64,000 nt of DNA. It comes from Pseudarthrobacter sp. L1SW (GTDB lineage: Bacteria; Actinomycetota; Actinomycetes; Actinomycetales; Micrococcaceae). Numbering within the stretch: the stretch's first letter is position 1; each line of letters begins with the position of its first letter. Where the stretch lies: contig NZ_CP078079.1 in assembly GCF_020809045.1 (NCBI RefSeq), forward strand, positions 2,852,001 to 2,916,000. The letters run 5' to 3'. The notes under the pieces were generated by a model. The model did no database searches, was not told the DNA's origin, and saw nothing but the letters and a program-made list of their open reading frames with translations. The translations under genes and the position numbers were made by a program. This document shows, one piece after another, positions 1-9,289 of the stretch.

Positions 1-980
1 TGTTCGCCGCCCAGGTTGAACCCGCCGTCGCGCATCTCCTCAAGGACGTAGCGGTCCCCCACGGCTGTTTCGCGGATGGTGATGCCCGCGTTGCGGAGCG
101 CGATCTTGAGGCCGAGGTTGCTCATGACCGTGGCCACCAGGACGTCGTCCTTGAGTTTGCCGGACTTTTTCAGGGCCACAGCGAGGATGGCCATGATCTG
201 GTCGCCGTCCACCTCGTTGCCTTCGTGGTCCACAGCGAGGCAGCGGTCGGCGTCGCCGTCGTGGGCAATGCCGAGGTCGGCACTGTACTTCAGCACCGCC
301 TCCTTGAGGGGGCCGAGGTGGGTGGAGCCGACGCCGTCGTTGATGTTGTGGCCGTCAGGCTCGGCGCCGATGACGACGACGTCCGCGCCGGCGTCCTTGA
401 ACACCTGGGGTGAGCAGCCGCTGGCGGCGCCGTGCGCGCAGTCGAGGACCACTTTGAGGCCTTCGAGGTTGTGCGGCAGCGTGCGCAGGAGGTGGACGAT
501 GTAGCGGTCCTCGGCGTCGGAGAAGCGCTGGATGCGGCCCACGTCGGCACCGACCGGGCGCACCGCTTCCTTGGACATCTGCGCCTCGATGGCGTCCTCA
601 ACGTCGTCCGGGAGTTTCTGGCCGCCGCGGGCGAAGAACTTGATGCCGTTGTCCGGCGCCGGGTTGTGGGACGCCGAGATCATTACACCGAAGTCAGCGT
701 CCAGGTCAGCTACCAGGTAGGCCGCCGCGGGCGTGGGAAGGACGCCAGCATCGTAGACGTCAATGCCCGAGCTGGAGAGCCCGGCCTCCACCGCCGCGGC
801 GATGAACTCACCACTGGCGCGCGGGTCACGGGCCACCACGGCACGGGGCCGGGAGCCGTTCGAGTTGCGGTCGTGGCCGAGTACGACGGCGGCCGCCTGG
901 GCCAGCTGCATAGCCAGCTCTGCTGTCAGCAGGCCGTTGGCCAGCCCCCGGACACCATCAGTTCCAAATAATCTAGGCAC
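1..980 (-). CDS. glmM: phosphoglucosamine mutase (3' end outside window)
   Basis: Converts glucosamine-6-phosphate to glucosamine-1-phosphate in the cytoplasm, on the way to UDP-GlcNAc and peptidoglycan. The N-terminus reads [15 protein letters not shown], the family hallmark. The phosphoserine loop [12 protein letters not shown] lies near residue 104, and the metal-binding loop DGDADR is visible further on. About 326 codons are present; the C-terminal domain (roughly 120 residues in the family) runs off the left edge. The start is GTG at 978-980. There is no Shine-Dalgarno sequence before it, but a TAGACT box sits 6 bases upstream, which suggests a leaderless mRNA. rplM-rpsI-glmM are usual neighbours in Actinobacteria; here an envelope cassette and an IS lie between rpsI and glmM. 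Confidence 0.96.
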   Translation of the reverse strand, partial: MPRLFGTDGVRGLANGLLTAELAMQLAQAAAVVLGHDRNSNGSRPRAVVARDPRASGEFIAAAVEAGLSSSGIDVYDAGVLPTPAAAYLVADLDADFGVMISASHNPAPDNGIKFFARGGQKLPDDVEDAIEAQMSKEAVRPVGADVGRIQRFSDAEDRYIVHLLRTLPHNLEGLKVVLDCAHGAASGCSPQVFKDAGADVVVIGAEPDGHNINDGVGSTHLGPLKEAVLKYSADLGIAHDGDADRCLAVDHEGNEVDGDQIMAILAVALKKSGKLKDDVLVATVMSNLGLKIALRNAGITIRETAVGDRYVLEEMRDGGFNLGGE

Positions 981-986
981 CGGTCA

Positions 987-992
987 AGTCTA
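987..992 (-). promoter_or_regulatory. probable -10 box for leaderless glmM transcript
   Basis: On the minus strand TAGACT is followed by TGACCG and then the GTG start. A TAnnnT box 6-7 bases before the start codon, with no ribosome binding site, is the known signature of leaderless transcripts in Actinobacteria. The same TAGACTTGA string precedes truA. No convincing -35 is seen, so this is inference. Confidence 0.4.
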
Positions 993-1032
993 GTGGATGG
1001 GGGTTCAGCACCTTGTATCTACGAGTCGGTAG

Positions 1033-2979
1033 CTAGGAGTCGCAGCCGACAAACCTGTACAGGACCGCGTCCCCTTCCTGGTCTACCTTGACGAAGGCTG
1101 AAGAGTTATTCGGGACCTCTATGCCCGGGAAGTCGTTGACTTCCTTGCGTTTTGGATCAATGTATTGCCTGCCAAAGTCCAAGACGAACTGAATGTTCTC
1201 CCTTTTCACGGCCTTGCATACGTCAGATTCAGGGTTTGCCTGGTTAAGCTTTTCCGCCGCTAGCAGGCGGTCCGGATTGGACCCTGTATACGCGTGCGCG
1301 AAGAGAACTCGGCGGTCTGCAATGGCGTATGCCGTAGAGCTGCCGTCCCACGGATTATTGGCAATAACGGCACCTTTTGGTACATGAGCACCTAACCGGT
1401 TGAGCAACTCAAGTTCGTTGGGACTGAGCAGAGGCGACACGTCAGCTAAAGCGTAGGTTCGCTCCCGGCCGGGCGCTGTTTCGGAGTTCGTTGGCCAAAT
1501 GACGATGGACAGGGCCAATGCTGCGAGGCCCACTGGAACGACCCAGCGGACCCTGTATCGCTTCAAGCTTTCGAAGATCCAAGCACTGGCTGCGCCGGCA
1601 AGTACCGCCCAGAACATCGGAAGGAGTGCTGCAAGGCGAGGAGGGTCGCCGAACCACGCGCCGATGATAATCTCCCTGACCAGGGGCGCCGAGGCCGGAA
1701 CAGCGGCTGCGACCAAGTACAGTGCCACCGCGCCCCCATAGGACGCCAGGAACCATCGTGCAGTTGGCTGCCGAACTAGCTTTGCGGTGCCAATCAAAGT
1801 CAGTGCGGCGAGGGCCCAAGCCACATCGCCATGGGTAGGTGCGGTGAGAAGTACACTCGCGGCTGCGGCCGGGAAGGAATCAATTGGATCCCAAGTAGTG
1901 GTCCAAGGCCGTACGACCACCCACACTATGAGGCCCGAGGACAATGCGGTAATCCATATAGCCGTCCACTTCAGATATCCAAAGAGATCCGACCGCCGTT
2001 GCTTGAGCTCGCGGAATGACCTCCAAGCTGCCATCACCGCGAAGAGTGAAGAAAGCCCAACGAGAGCTACGAGGCCTGACATGTGCGTGTTGACTAGTCC
2101 CGGTAGCCCTAGCACGAGGGTTCCTGCGGCCAATGGCCATGGCATCGGCGTCCTGTCTCCAAACTTCAATGCCGTCGCCAGAACCGCAAGGAGCGGCGGC
2201 AGGAAAGTCACAGCCAGCATGTAGGGAAACAGCGGCCCGAAATCACTCTGCTGGCTCTGCATCACTGTGAACGGGAAGGCAAAGAAACCCGCACTGGCAA
2301 CTCCAGCGCATAGCAGGGCAACAGCTTGAGGCCCGACAACCAAGTAAACAAAAAGAAGCACGCCAAGCGGCCAGGAGACAGCGACTATCGCGAAGTTGAG
2401 GGCGTTGGCGGCTTCAACCACTGGCAGCCGAGTCACCTGCGCCGTCAACGCCGCCAGAGCATGCCAGATTTGAGGATAAAAACCGGACGACTCACCCATC
2501 AATGCCCGTACGGAAAATGGCGAGCCATCCCCGGAATTGAGGATTTGCTGTACGAAATTCACGTGAAACGGCGTATCGATGCCCTGATTGATGTTGCCAG
2601 GCCGCTCAACAATCTGGACATAACGGACTGTCAGGAAGAAGCCGCTCGTCAACAGGGCAATCCAGTATGCAGCCCCCGCGGCGTCGCCGGCTGGCCGCCA
2701 AGCAAAGCTGTCCGGCCAACGTTGGCTTATCAAACGAACCACGGCTAGGACCAATCCTGCGAGCAATACAGCTGTGACGGCGAAGATGCCGGCATTCCAT
2801 CCAATATGCAGCCACCAACTGGCGAGCGTGGACACCGCAACAAGTGATGCCGTCAGGACGGGTGCAAGTGAAATCATCCATACGTGCCGGAGTCCCAGCG
2901 CCCACCCCAGGAGCAGGCCTGGAAATAAAAGCACGGCGACCGCTCCTGCAAGGCCTGGCAAAGCTAAAACCCACTCCAT
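1033..2979 (-). CDS. polytopic membrane protein, DUF6541-like
   Basis: A protein of about 648 residues dominated by hydrophobic helices (roughly a dozen), starting MEWVLALPGLAGAV, with a shorter soluble tail (about the last 150 residues) that ends in CDS. It resembles the DUF6541 membrane proteins often found in actinobacterial polysaccharide or glycosylation loci. The function is unknown; a GT-C-like glycosyltransferase fold is a possibility only. I prefer the ATG at 2979 because GGGGAA lies 6 bases upstream. A GTG at 3024 in the same frame would add 15 residues but has no well-spaced ribosome binding site. It is divergent from the GT2-GtrA gene, with only about 90 bases between starts. Its codon use is richer in A/T than the ribosomal genes, which may indicate acquisition. 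Confidence 0.75.
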   Translation of the reverse strand: MEWVLALPGLAGAVAVLLFPGLLLGWALGLRHVWMISLAPVLTASLVAVSTLASWWLHIGWNAGIFAVTAVLLAGLVLAVVRLISQRWPDSFAWRPAGDAAGAAYWIALLTSGFFLTVRYVQIVERPGNINQGIDTPFHVNFVQQILNSGDGSPFSVRALMGESSGFYPQIWHALAALTAQVTRLPVVEAANALNFAIVAVSWPLGVLLFVYLVVGPQAVALLCAGVASAGFFAFPFTVMQSQQSDFGPLFPYMLAVTFLPPLLAVLATALKFGDRTPMPWPLAAGTLVLGLPGLVNTHMSGLVALVGLSSLFAVMAAWRSFRELKQRRSDLFGYLKWTAIWITALSSGLIVWVVVRPWTTTWDPIDSFPAAAASVLLTAPTHGDVAWALAALTLIGTAKLVRQPTARWFLASYGGAVALYLVAAAVPASAPLVREIIIGAWFGDPPRLAALLPMFWAVLAGAASAWIFESLKRYRVRWVVPVGLAALALSIVIWPTNSETAPGRERTYALADVSPLLSPNELELLNRLGAHVPKGAVIANNPWDGSSTAYAIADRRVLFAHAYTGSNPDRLLAAEKLNQANPESDVCKAVKRENIQFVLDFGRQYIDPKRKEVNDFPGIEVPNNSSAFVKVDQEGDAVLYRFVGCDS

Positions 2980-3055
2980 CAAGGATTCCCCAAGTTTTCC
3001 ATCAGTTAATACCCAAGATCCCACTCTGCGCTAGCGGGTCCCCCCCGCGCGTCTA

Positions 3056-3061
3056 TAGCAT
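3056..3061 (+). promoter_or_regulatory. possible -10 box for leaderless GT2-GtrA transcript
   Basis: TAGCAT (TAnnnT) lies 7 bases before the ATG at 3069, and no Shine-Dalgarno sequence is visible between them. The arrangement matches those before glmM and truA. No -35 was recognised. Confidence 0.3.
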
Positions 3062-3068
3062 ACACAGC

Positions 3069-4307
3069 ATGAAACTTAGCCACGGGGGCCTGGCGCTTGA
3101 AATTGTTGTACCGGTTTTTAATGAGGAATCAGTACTCGAAAAGAGCATCATCGAGCTTGCCAATTATCTGAAACTGGAAATGCCGGCGTCGTGGCAGATT
3201 ACCATTGCTGATAACGCCAGCACTGACAACACACCCATTATTGCCACTCGGCTGGCAGAGATTATGCCCAACGTTGCCTATAGGCGTCTAGACGTAAAGG
3301 GCCGCGGGCGTGCCCTTCGGGATGCATGGAGCGCGTCCACAGCCGAAGTCTTGGCATATGTGGACGTAGACCTCTCAACCGACCTGGCGGCCCTGCCACC
3401 TCTGGTTGCACCCCTATTGTCGGGTCACTCAGATATCTCCATTGGCACAAGACTCGGTCAAAGTTCCCGTGTCAGCCGTGGTCCTAAACGGGAATTCATT
3501 TCGCGCTCGTACAACTTTCTCCTGAAGCGCACGATGCAGGTCCGCTTCTCCGATGCGCAATGCGGTTTCAAGGCTATCCGCGCCGACGTTGCCAGGACGC
3601 TGCTTCCTCACATCGAGGACAACGGATGGTTCTTTGACACAGAGCTCCTGATTATCGCGGAGCGGTCAGGACTTCGGATCCACGAAATCCCAGTTGATTG
3701 GGTTGACGACCCGGACAGCAGGGTGGATATCAAACAGACGGCGATCGACGACATTCGGGGACTTGTGCGTGTTGCAGGATCCTTGTTGAGGGGGTCGATT
3801 CCGGTTCAGGCCATCTACGCTGAGCTCGGGCGACGCCCGATCGTTCCGCAGTCCCGGCCGAGTTTCTTCGGCCAGGTCATCCGATTCGGCGTGGTCGGAG
3901 GCATATCCACAATGGCCTTCGCTTTGCTGTTCCTGCTGTTTCAAGGACCCTTGGGGGCCCAGCAGGCCAATTTCTTTGCCCTCCTCCTGACAGCGCTCGG
4001 CAATACAGCCGCCAACCGACGTTTCACCTTCGGTATCAGCGGACCCGAAAAGCTCTTCACGCAGCAGTTCCAGGGACTAGTTGTGTTCGCTTTGGCATGG
4101 TCGATTACGTCGTCGTCGCTTTTGGTATTGCATACAGTTGCGCCGGACTCGTCGTCTACGATGGAGCTCGTGACACTAACAGGCGCCAACATTCTTGCAA
4201 CTCTGATGCGGTTTGTTCTGTTGCGCATCTGGGTTTTCCGGCTGCGTAATCCGGAAAACATTCCGCAGGCGAACCCTTCGACAGTCAAAGTGGCACGGGT
4301 CGCTTGA
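3069..4307 (+). CDS. GT2 glycosyltransferase fused to GtrA-like membrane domain
   Basis: The first ~270 residues are a family-2 (dolichyl-phosphate-sugar-synthase type) transferase: VVPVFNEE near the N-terminus, ADNASTDNT, the DxD-type motif YVDVDLSTD, and the downstream FDTELLIIAE segment. Residues ~270-400 form a four-helix GtrA-like domain (start VIRFGVVGGIS) of the kind linked to flipping polyprenyl-phosphate sugars. The likely role is to make a polyprenyl-phosphate-linked sugar in the cytoplasm and help present it outside. The start at 3069 gives MKLSHGGLALEIVVP, the proper beginning of the GT2 domain; longer upstream readings would overlap the divergent gene. Its stop overlaps the TTG start of the GT39 gene by 4 bases, so the two are translationally coupled. 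The pair resembles Bacillus ykcC/ykcB. Confidence 0.88.
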   Translation: MKLSHGGLALEIVVPVFNEESVLEKSIIELANYLKLEMPASWQITIADNASTDNTPIIATRLAEIMPNVAYRRLDVKGRGRALRDAWSASTAEVLAYVDVDLSTDLAALPPLVAPLLSGHSDISIGTRLGQSSRVSRGPKREFISRSYNFLLKRTMQVRFSDAQCGFKAIRADVARTLLPHIEDNGWFFDTELLIIAERSGLRIHEIPVDWVDDPDSRVDIKQTAIDDIRGLVRVAGSLLRGSIPVQAIYAELGRRPIVPQSRPSFFGQVIRFGVVGGISTMAFALLFLLFQGPLGAQQANFFALLLTALGNTAANRRFTFGISGPEKLFTQQFQGLVVFALAWSITSSSLLVLHTVAPDSSSTMELVTLTGANILATLMRFVLLRIWVFRLRNPENIPQANPSTVKVARVA

Positions 4308-6229
4308 GGGCTGTGGGCGGGAACGCGGCAGGATCAACCGTACCTTCAGTAAAGATACGGACCAAGCCGAAGACCCTCAGTGACTGGCGTCAGCTGTTCC
4401 AGAAAGTGGGAACACAGCGTGGAGCCCTGTGGGCGCTATTGGCTCTGACAGGCCTCCTGTATCTATGGGGCCTAGACCGCAATGGCTGGGCAAATTCCTA
4501 CTATTCCGCAGCTGCCATGGCCGGTTCCCAGGACTGGACCGCCTTCTTCTTTTCGTCTTCTGACCCGGGCAACGCCATTAGCGTCGACAAGCCTCCGCTT
4601 AGTCTTTGGGTGATGTCGGCGTCCGTATGGGCGTTCGGCTTGAATCCCTGGAGCATTCTGGTGCCACAGGCGCTGATGGGAGTCGCAAGCGTTTATCTGC
4701 TTTACCGCATGCTTCATACACATGTCAGCGCAACTGCTGGCCTCCTTGCTGCCACCGCCCTGGCTGTAACGCCCGTGGCGACCGTTATGTTTCGCTACAA
4801 CAATCCCGATGCGCTGCTCACTTTGCTGATGATCGGAGTTGCATGCGCCACCCTAGAGTCAATCCGGTGCAACAGTGTGCGGTGGCTTATTTTGGCCGGG
4901 GCCCTCACAGGAGCAGCTCTGCTAACCAAGCAACTTCAGATTGCACTCATTCTGCCTGCTGTTGCTATCACCTACCTTATGTTTGCCAATGCCCCGATCC
5001 TGAAGCGTTTGCTTCACCTCGTGGCCGCCCTCTTGGCGGCTGGCGTCACGGGCGGCTGGTGGTTCGTGCTGGTACAGATGACCCCCGCTTCCAGCCGGCC
5101 CTTTGTAGGAGGATCCCGTTTCAATAGCGCCGTTGAGCTCACGTTGGGGTACAACGGCCTGGATCGGCTGACCGGTGAAGACGCCAGCCGCACCATGTCC
5201 CCGGCTGCAGTCAACCTCGCGGAAAAACTCGATCCGGGGTTTCAACGTTTCCTTCAGCCCCAATTTACCGGGCAATTCGGGTGGTTCGTGCCCCTAGCGA
5301 TCGCCGGCCTTTGCCTGGCAATCTGGCACATCAAGCGGCGCAGCGGCAGCACGCTATACCGGGCGCTCCTGGTTCTTTGCGGCGTCTGGTTTCTTTGTTC
5401 GGCCACTGTCTTGGCGTTCATGTCCGGGATCGTCCACCCCTACTATTCGTTGACCCTCGTCCCTCCATTGAGTTGTTTGGCGGCCATCGGCCTGGTTCAC
5501 ATGCATCGTCTCCGACACCGCCGAGGCATGCGCATCGCGCTAGCATGCACCCTCCTCGCAACAATGATCATTGGATTCCTCTCCGCGAGCCGCTCAACTG
5601 CTGATTTTCCCTTGGGGCCACAGGTTGCGCTGGCCTTAGGGTCGGCTGCAGTCGCACTGACGGTTCTTCCTCCGCCTTCGCAAATTCTTAGAACTGTCTC
5701 CGTAGGGATACTCGCGGTGGCGCTCGTCGTCGGCCCTGTCGTGTGGTCCGTCAACACGGTGTTTAGCCCTCACATCGGCGCTGGCGTTGTAGCTGGACCC
5801 AGTATCCTGGGCATCAGGACAGACCACCCTGATCGGAAACAGCTCGGATCAGACGTACCGGCCAGCTTCATCGCGGTGATGTTCGGCGACGTTCCGGAAC
5901 AAGCGGTAGTCTCCAGGCTTCGCGCCAGCCCTGAAAGCACACGATGGACAGCTGCCATGGTGGGGTCCGAGACGGCGGCCAACTATCAACTGGAGAGTGG
6001 ACGATCTGTGCTGCCGATTGGCGGTTTTGATGGGACGGATCCCTATCCAACACTGGAGCAGTTTCAGACACTAGTCAGAGAGGGCAAGGTAGCTTCATTT
6101 GTCATCCAGGAGTTGCCTCCTCTCACTCTTGAAGGACGCGGCGAGTCGGCGAGGATTGTCGCTTGGGTACGGCAAAGTTTTGCTGTCGAGCAGATTGTCA
6201 ACGCGGAGTATTACGACTTGCTTCAATAG
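4304..6229 (+). CDS. GT39 (ArnT/YkcB-like) membrane glycosyltransferase
   Basis: A 641-residue membrane protein with about 10-12 helices. The first periplasmic loop reads NSYYSAAAMAGSQDW and continues to VDKPPLSLWV. This loop is characteristic of the ArnT/YkcB branch of GT39, enzymes that transfer a sugar from a polyprenyl-phosphate donor to an extracytoplasmic acceptor. A soluble C-terminal part (from about residue 500) contains VGSETAANYQLES and GGFDGTDPYPT, as in YkcB-like proteins. TTG at 4304 overlaps the upstream stop (TTGA); a GTG at 4313 is an in-frame alternative. Together with the GT2-GtrA gene it would decorate a cell-wall polymer or surface protein; the acceptor cannot be read from sequence. 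Confidence 0.87.
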   Translation: MRAVGGNAAGSTVPSVKIRTKPKTLSDWRQLFQKVGTQRGALWALLALTGLLYLWGLDRNGWANSYYSAAAMAGSQDWTAFFFSSSDPGNAISVDKPPLSLWVMSASVWAFGLNPWSILVPQALMGVASVYLLYRMLHTHVSATAGLLAATALAVTPVATVMFRYNNPDALLTLLMIGVACATLESIRCNSVRWLILAGALTGAALLTKQLQIALILPAVAITYLMFANAPILKRLLHLVAALLAAGVTGGWWFVLVQMTPASSRPFVGGSRFNSAVELTLGYNGLDRLTGEDASRTMSPAAVNLAEKLDPGFQRFLQPQFTGQFGWFVPLAIAGLCLAIWHIKRRSGSTLYRALLVLCGVWFLCSATVLAFMSGIVHPYYSLTLVPPLSCLAAIGLVHMHRLRHRRGMRIALACTLLATMIIGFLSASRSTADFPLGPQVALALGSAAVALTVLPPPSQILRTVSVGILAVALVVGPVVWSVNTVFSPHIGAGVVAGPSILGIRTDHPDRKQLGSDVPASFIAVMFGDVPEQAVVSRLRASPESTRWTAAMVGSETAANYQLESGRSVLPIGGFDGTDPYPTLEQFQTLVREGKVASFVIQELPPLTLEGRGESARIVAWVRQSFAVEQIVNAEYYDLLQ

Positions 6230-6563
6230 GAATTACCACATTGCCACGCACTTTGGCGGGTAGCTCTTCCGATTCAAGCTAATCATCGTGAGCTCCCGCC
6301 GTCTGAACGGGAACACAAAACCGTCCCCCGCCCCCGCCGGATGAATAGCCAACCTCACCGATTCCGCCCCCTGTATCTACATCAGGATTCTTTGGCGCTG
6401 GGCCAACATCACCGACGACCTTGAGGCGCCTCAGGCAAATTTTGTCATCCGGAACTAGCGACGCGGAGCCGTAAAAAGGGCGCCACACACGCCCAACTCT
6501 GCACCACTGAAAAGACTGCCTGGCTTCCACCTTCGCCGCGGCTTTCCTACCGAATGGGGCAAC
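6230..6563. other. intergenic region between GT39 gene and IS element
   Basis: About 330 bases with no gene I can support. A minus-strand frame at 6279-6530 (83 codons) starts without a ribosome binding site and has no recognisable domain. The GC-rich stretch around 6325-6350 is low complexity. No clear terminator follows the GT39 stop. Confidence 0.5.
6556..6563. repeat. target-site duplication, left copy
   Basis: GGGGCAAC immediately outside the left inverted repeat; 7 of 8 bases match the right copy at 7947-7954. Confidence 0.65.
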
Positions 6564-6589
6564 GGGACTGTCCGATAAACGGTGTGTGG
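6564..6589 (+). repeat. IS256-family terminal inverted repeat, left
   Basis: Starts GGGACTGTCC and ends ACGGTGTGTGG. It pairs with 7921-7946 with mismatches only at positions 10, 13 and 14. Confidence 0.9.
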
Positions 6590-6606
6590 AGGCCGGCCGG
6601 TTTTCA

Positions 6607-7892
6607 TTATTGAGCGGTTCTGTCGAACCGGCCCGTGAAGGTAATCGCGAACGCGTTTAGTGCAGGCTTCCACCTCATCGCCCAGCGTGCCCGGCCACCG
6701 CCGGTGGGATCAAGAGATCTGGTGACCAGGTACAGGCATTTTCAGGGCCGCGGTCTCGTTCGGAAAGTGCCCGCGGGCCCTGACCGCCCTTCGGTAGCGC
6801 GCGTTGATCGACTCGATCGTATTCGTCGTGCAGATCACCCGTCGAATCTCCACGTCATACTAAAGGAACGGCACGAACTCGGTCCAGGAGGATTCCCAGA
6901 GCCGAACGATCGCCGGATACCGCTGGCCCCACTCGGCCGTGAACTCGGCGAACCGGTCCTTAGCGGCCTGTTCGGACGGGGCCGTATAGGCGGGCTTGAG
7001 CGCCTTGACGATGCCGTCGCGGTGCTGGCGTCCGGCGTAGCGGAAGCTGTTGGGGATCAGGTGCACGATGCACTGCTGCACCACCGCTCGCTCCCTCGTG
7101 GTGGTGATAGCCTCCGGCAGGCCTTTGAGCCCATCGCAGACGGCGATCTGCACATCCTCCACGCACCGGTTCTTCAGCTCGGAGAAAACCTGCAGCCAGA
7201 ACCGTGCACCTTCGCCACCGTCGCCGGCCCAGATGCCCAGGATCTCCCGCTCCCCGCTGGTGGTGACGCCCATGCCGACGTAGAACGGGGTGTTGCGCAC
7301 CTGCCCGTCACGGACCTTGACCACGACCGCGTCAAACGAACAGCACCGGGTAGACCGGATCCAAAGGCCGGGCCGACCATTCGGCCAGTTCCCCGGCGAC
7401 TTTCTCCGTGATGCGGCTGATGGTGTCTTTAGAGACTCTGGCCCCGTAGACCTCCTCGAAGTGGGCGGCGATTTCCCCCGTGGTCAGCCCTCGGGCAGAG
7501 AGGGAGAGCACGATCTGATCGATCCCGTCCAGACGCCGTTTCCGCTTGGGCACGATCACCGGTTCAAACGACCCGTCCCGATCCCGGGGCACCTCAATCT
7601 CGACCGGGCCGATCTCGGTCAGCACGGTCTTTGACCTGGTACCGTTGCGCATATTGGCTGCGACCGGTGTCTGGCCATGCTCGTGCCCGAGGTGCTCAGT
7701 CAGCTCGGCTTCCAAGGCCGTCTCAAGCACGTTCCTGGTGAGCTGGTTCAGCAGCCCGCCCGGGCCGACCAAGCTCACGCCCTGTTCCTTGGCCTGCGCG
7801 AGCAACCGCTCCGCAAGTTCCTTCTGGTCGATGATCTCTCCCGTCACAGGATCGATCATCACCTCTGTCATCTCGGTCGTGGACTCTGACAC
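6607..7892 (-). pseudogene. IS256-family (Mutator-type) transposase, inactivated
   Basis: The original reading starts at GTG 7892 (MSESTTEMTEVMIDP), with AAGGAG 6 bases upstream. It reads well to VLFV near 7332, where an extra T in GTTTGAC shifts the frame. The next segment (DAVVVKVRDGQVRNT to TEFVPFL) ends at an in-frame TAG near 6856. Beyond it the protein would continue YDVEIRRVICTTNTIES. A second shift (extra A in AAAATGCC near 6740) then separates the last part, KCLYLVTRSLDPTGG to GRFDRTAQ, ending in TAA at 6607-6609. The DDE residues are recognisable but scattered: the first Asp at the first frameshift (VDAVVVK), the second in VCDGLKGLPEA, the Glu in NTIESINARYRR. No active enzyme can be made. 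Confidence 0.93.
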
Positions 7893-7920
7893 GGCCGTCT
7901 CCTTTCGGATCAGGCCGGAC

Positions 7921-7946
7921 CCACACACCGTTATTCCGACAGTCCC
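7921..7946 (-). repeat. IS256-family terminal inverted repeat, right
   Basis: Read on the minus strand it starts GGGACTGTCGG and ends ACGGTGTGTGG, the partner of 6564-6589. Confidence 0.9.
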
Positions 7947-7954
7947 GGTGCAAC
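7947..7954. repeat. target-site duplication, right copy
   Basis: GGTGCAAC directly outside the right inverted repeat; one mismatch to the left copy. Confidence 0.65.
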
Positions 7955-7957
7955 AAC

Positions 7958-7993
7958 AGAAGCCCGCCCCGCCGAACGGCGGGACGGGCTTCT
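7958..7993 (-). terminator. hairpin downstream of rpsI
   Basis: AGAAGCCCG at 7958 pairs with CGGGCTTCT ending at 7993, with an inner CCCGCCG/CGGCGGG stem and an AA loop. It lies 12 bases past the rpsI stop and is the likely end of the rplM-rpsI transcript. The IS inserted just beyond it. Confidence 0.8.
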
Positions 7994-8005
7994 GTGCAAG
8001 CAGAA

Positions 8006-8512
8006 TTAGCGCTTGGAGTACTGCTGGGCCTTACGGGCCTTCTTGAGACCGGCCTTCTTACGCTCGATGACGCGGGCATCACGGGAGAGGTAACCGGCCT
8101 TCTTCAGGGTGGCGCGGTTGTTCTCGACGTCGATCTCGTTCAGGGACCGGGCGATGCCGAGGCGCAGGGCGCCGGCCTGGCCTGAGATGCCGCCGCCGTG
8201 GATGCGGGCGATGACGTCGTAGGCGCCTTCGAGATCAAGGATCTTGAAGGGCTCGTTGACGTCCTGCTGGTGCAGCTTGTTCGGGAAGTAGTTGTCCAGC
8301 GCACGGCCGTTGATGGTCCACTTGCCGGAGCCGGGGACAACGCGGACGCGTGCAACAGCTTCCTTGCGGCGGCCAACAGCTGCGCCGGCAACGGTCAGGG
8401 CCGGGCGCTCCTTCTTCGGCGCAGCAGCGTCAGCTGCTGAGCTTTCAGAGGTGTAGCTGGTCAGGGTTTCCTCAGCCTCAACGGCTTCGGTGGTCTCTTC
8501 GTTCTGAGCCAC
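8006..8512 (-). CDS. rpsI: 30S ribosomal protein S9
   Basis: Small-subunit protein whose C-terminal tail reaches the P-site tRNA. The core [15 protein letters not shown] and the tail [12 protein letters not shown] are typical. At 168 residues it carries an acidic, Ser/Ala-rich N-terminal extension of about 40 residues ([15 protein letters not shown]...) seen in many actinobacterial S9 proteins. The start is GTG with AAGGAG close upstream. Second gene of rplM-rpsI, 38 bases after rplM. Confidence 0.98.
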   Translation of the reverse strand: MAQNEETTEAVEAEETLTSYTSESSAADAAAPKKERPALTVAGAAVGRRKEAVARVRVVPGSGKWTINGRALDNYFPNKLHQQDVNEPFKILDLEGAYDVIARIHGGGISGQAGALRLGIARSLNEIDVENNRATLKKAGYLSRDARVIERKKAGLKKARKAQQYSKR

Positions 8513-8550
8513 GATTCTCCTTGTATAGATAAGTTGTTTGGTGGCCAGGA

Positions 8551-8994
8551 CTACTGGGCGACCTGGGTGATTTCGAAAGTCTTGGGCTGCTGGGCGGCGT
8601 GCGGGTGCTCAGCACCGCGGTACACCTTCAGCTTGCCGAGCTGCTGGGCAGCGAGGGAGTTCTTGGGGAGCATGCCCTTGATGGCCTTCTCCACGGCGCG
8701 GACCGGGTTGGACTCCAGGAGCTCCGCGTAGTTGACGGAGGTCAGGCCGCCAGGGTAGCCGGAGTGGCGGTATGCGCGCTTCTGCTCCAGCTTGGCGCCG
8801 GTCAGGGCAACCTTTTCAGCGTTGATGATGATGACGAAGTCGCCCATGTCCATGTGGGACGCAAAGGTGGCCTTGTGCTTGCCGCGCAGCAGGATTGCGG
8901 TCTGGCTCGCGAGACGACCAAGGACAACGTCTGTGGCGTCAATGACGTGCCACTGGCGGTTGATATCGCCGGGCTTCGGGGTGTACGTACGCAC
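8551..8994 (-). CDS. rplM: 50S ribosomal protein L13
   Basis: An early-assembling 23S rRNA-binding protein. It has the typical 147-residue length, N-terminus [20 protein letters not shown] and motif [16 protein letters not shown]. The start is GTG at 8992-8994 with GAGG about 8 bases upstream. First gene of the rplM-rpsI operon. Confidence 0.98.
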   Translation of the reverse strand: MRTYTPKPGDINRQWHVIDATDVVLGRLASQTAILLRGKHKATFASHMDMGDFVIIINAEKVALTGAKLEQKRAYRHSGYPGGLTSVNYAELLESNPVRAVEKAIKGMLPKNSLAAQQLGKLKVYRGAEHPHAAQQPKTFEITQVAQ

Positions 8995-9289
8995 GGTGTT
9001 TGCCTCGTTCTTGTTCTGGCGTTCTTGTTAAGGTGTCACTAGCTCGTGCACCTACTATCTGCGCGCTACCGGAACAGAGGTGAGGGCTCTATGTAACCAG
9101 TCATCCTTTGCTTCCGAATGTGCACGTTGAGTAGTCATCCTGCAACCGGATTCTCAAGCGGGCACGCACCATCGGAATAGGACACGCACAACGACTACCA
9201 AGATTAGCGCGTTAAGGGGTTCAGGGTCAAAATGGGGTAGCCGGACGCTGGTGCGCGCCGAGCCGGATCGATGTTCGCAGGGGGACACA
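8995..9289. other. divergent intergenic region, rplM / Tad locus 1
   Basis: About 295 bases between the divergent rplM and prepilin peptidase genes, so it must hold promoters for both. A minus-strand GATAGTAGG near 9050-9060 could be a -10 for rplM, but I see no matching -35. No other feature is supported. Confidence 0.4.

Larger units (their letters stand above)
6564..7946 (-). mobile_element. IS256-family insertion sequence, decayed
   Basis: A 1383-bp element bounded by 26-bp imperfect inverted repeats (23 of 26 identical) that begin GGGACTGTC. It carries one transposase gene on the minus strand, broken by two frameshifts and a nonsense codon. Flanking 8-mers GGGGCAAC (6556-6563) and GGTGCAAC (7947-7954) differ at one base and look like an aged target duplication; 8-9 bp duplications are usual for IS256. 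It lies directly downstream of the rpsI terminator. Size and ends fit the family. Confidence 0.93.

Noticed and set aside
6279..6530. 83-codon minus-strand frame next to the IS
   Set aside because: No ribosome binding site, no recognisable domain, and Gly-run composition typical of chance reading.
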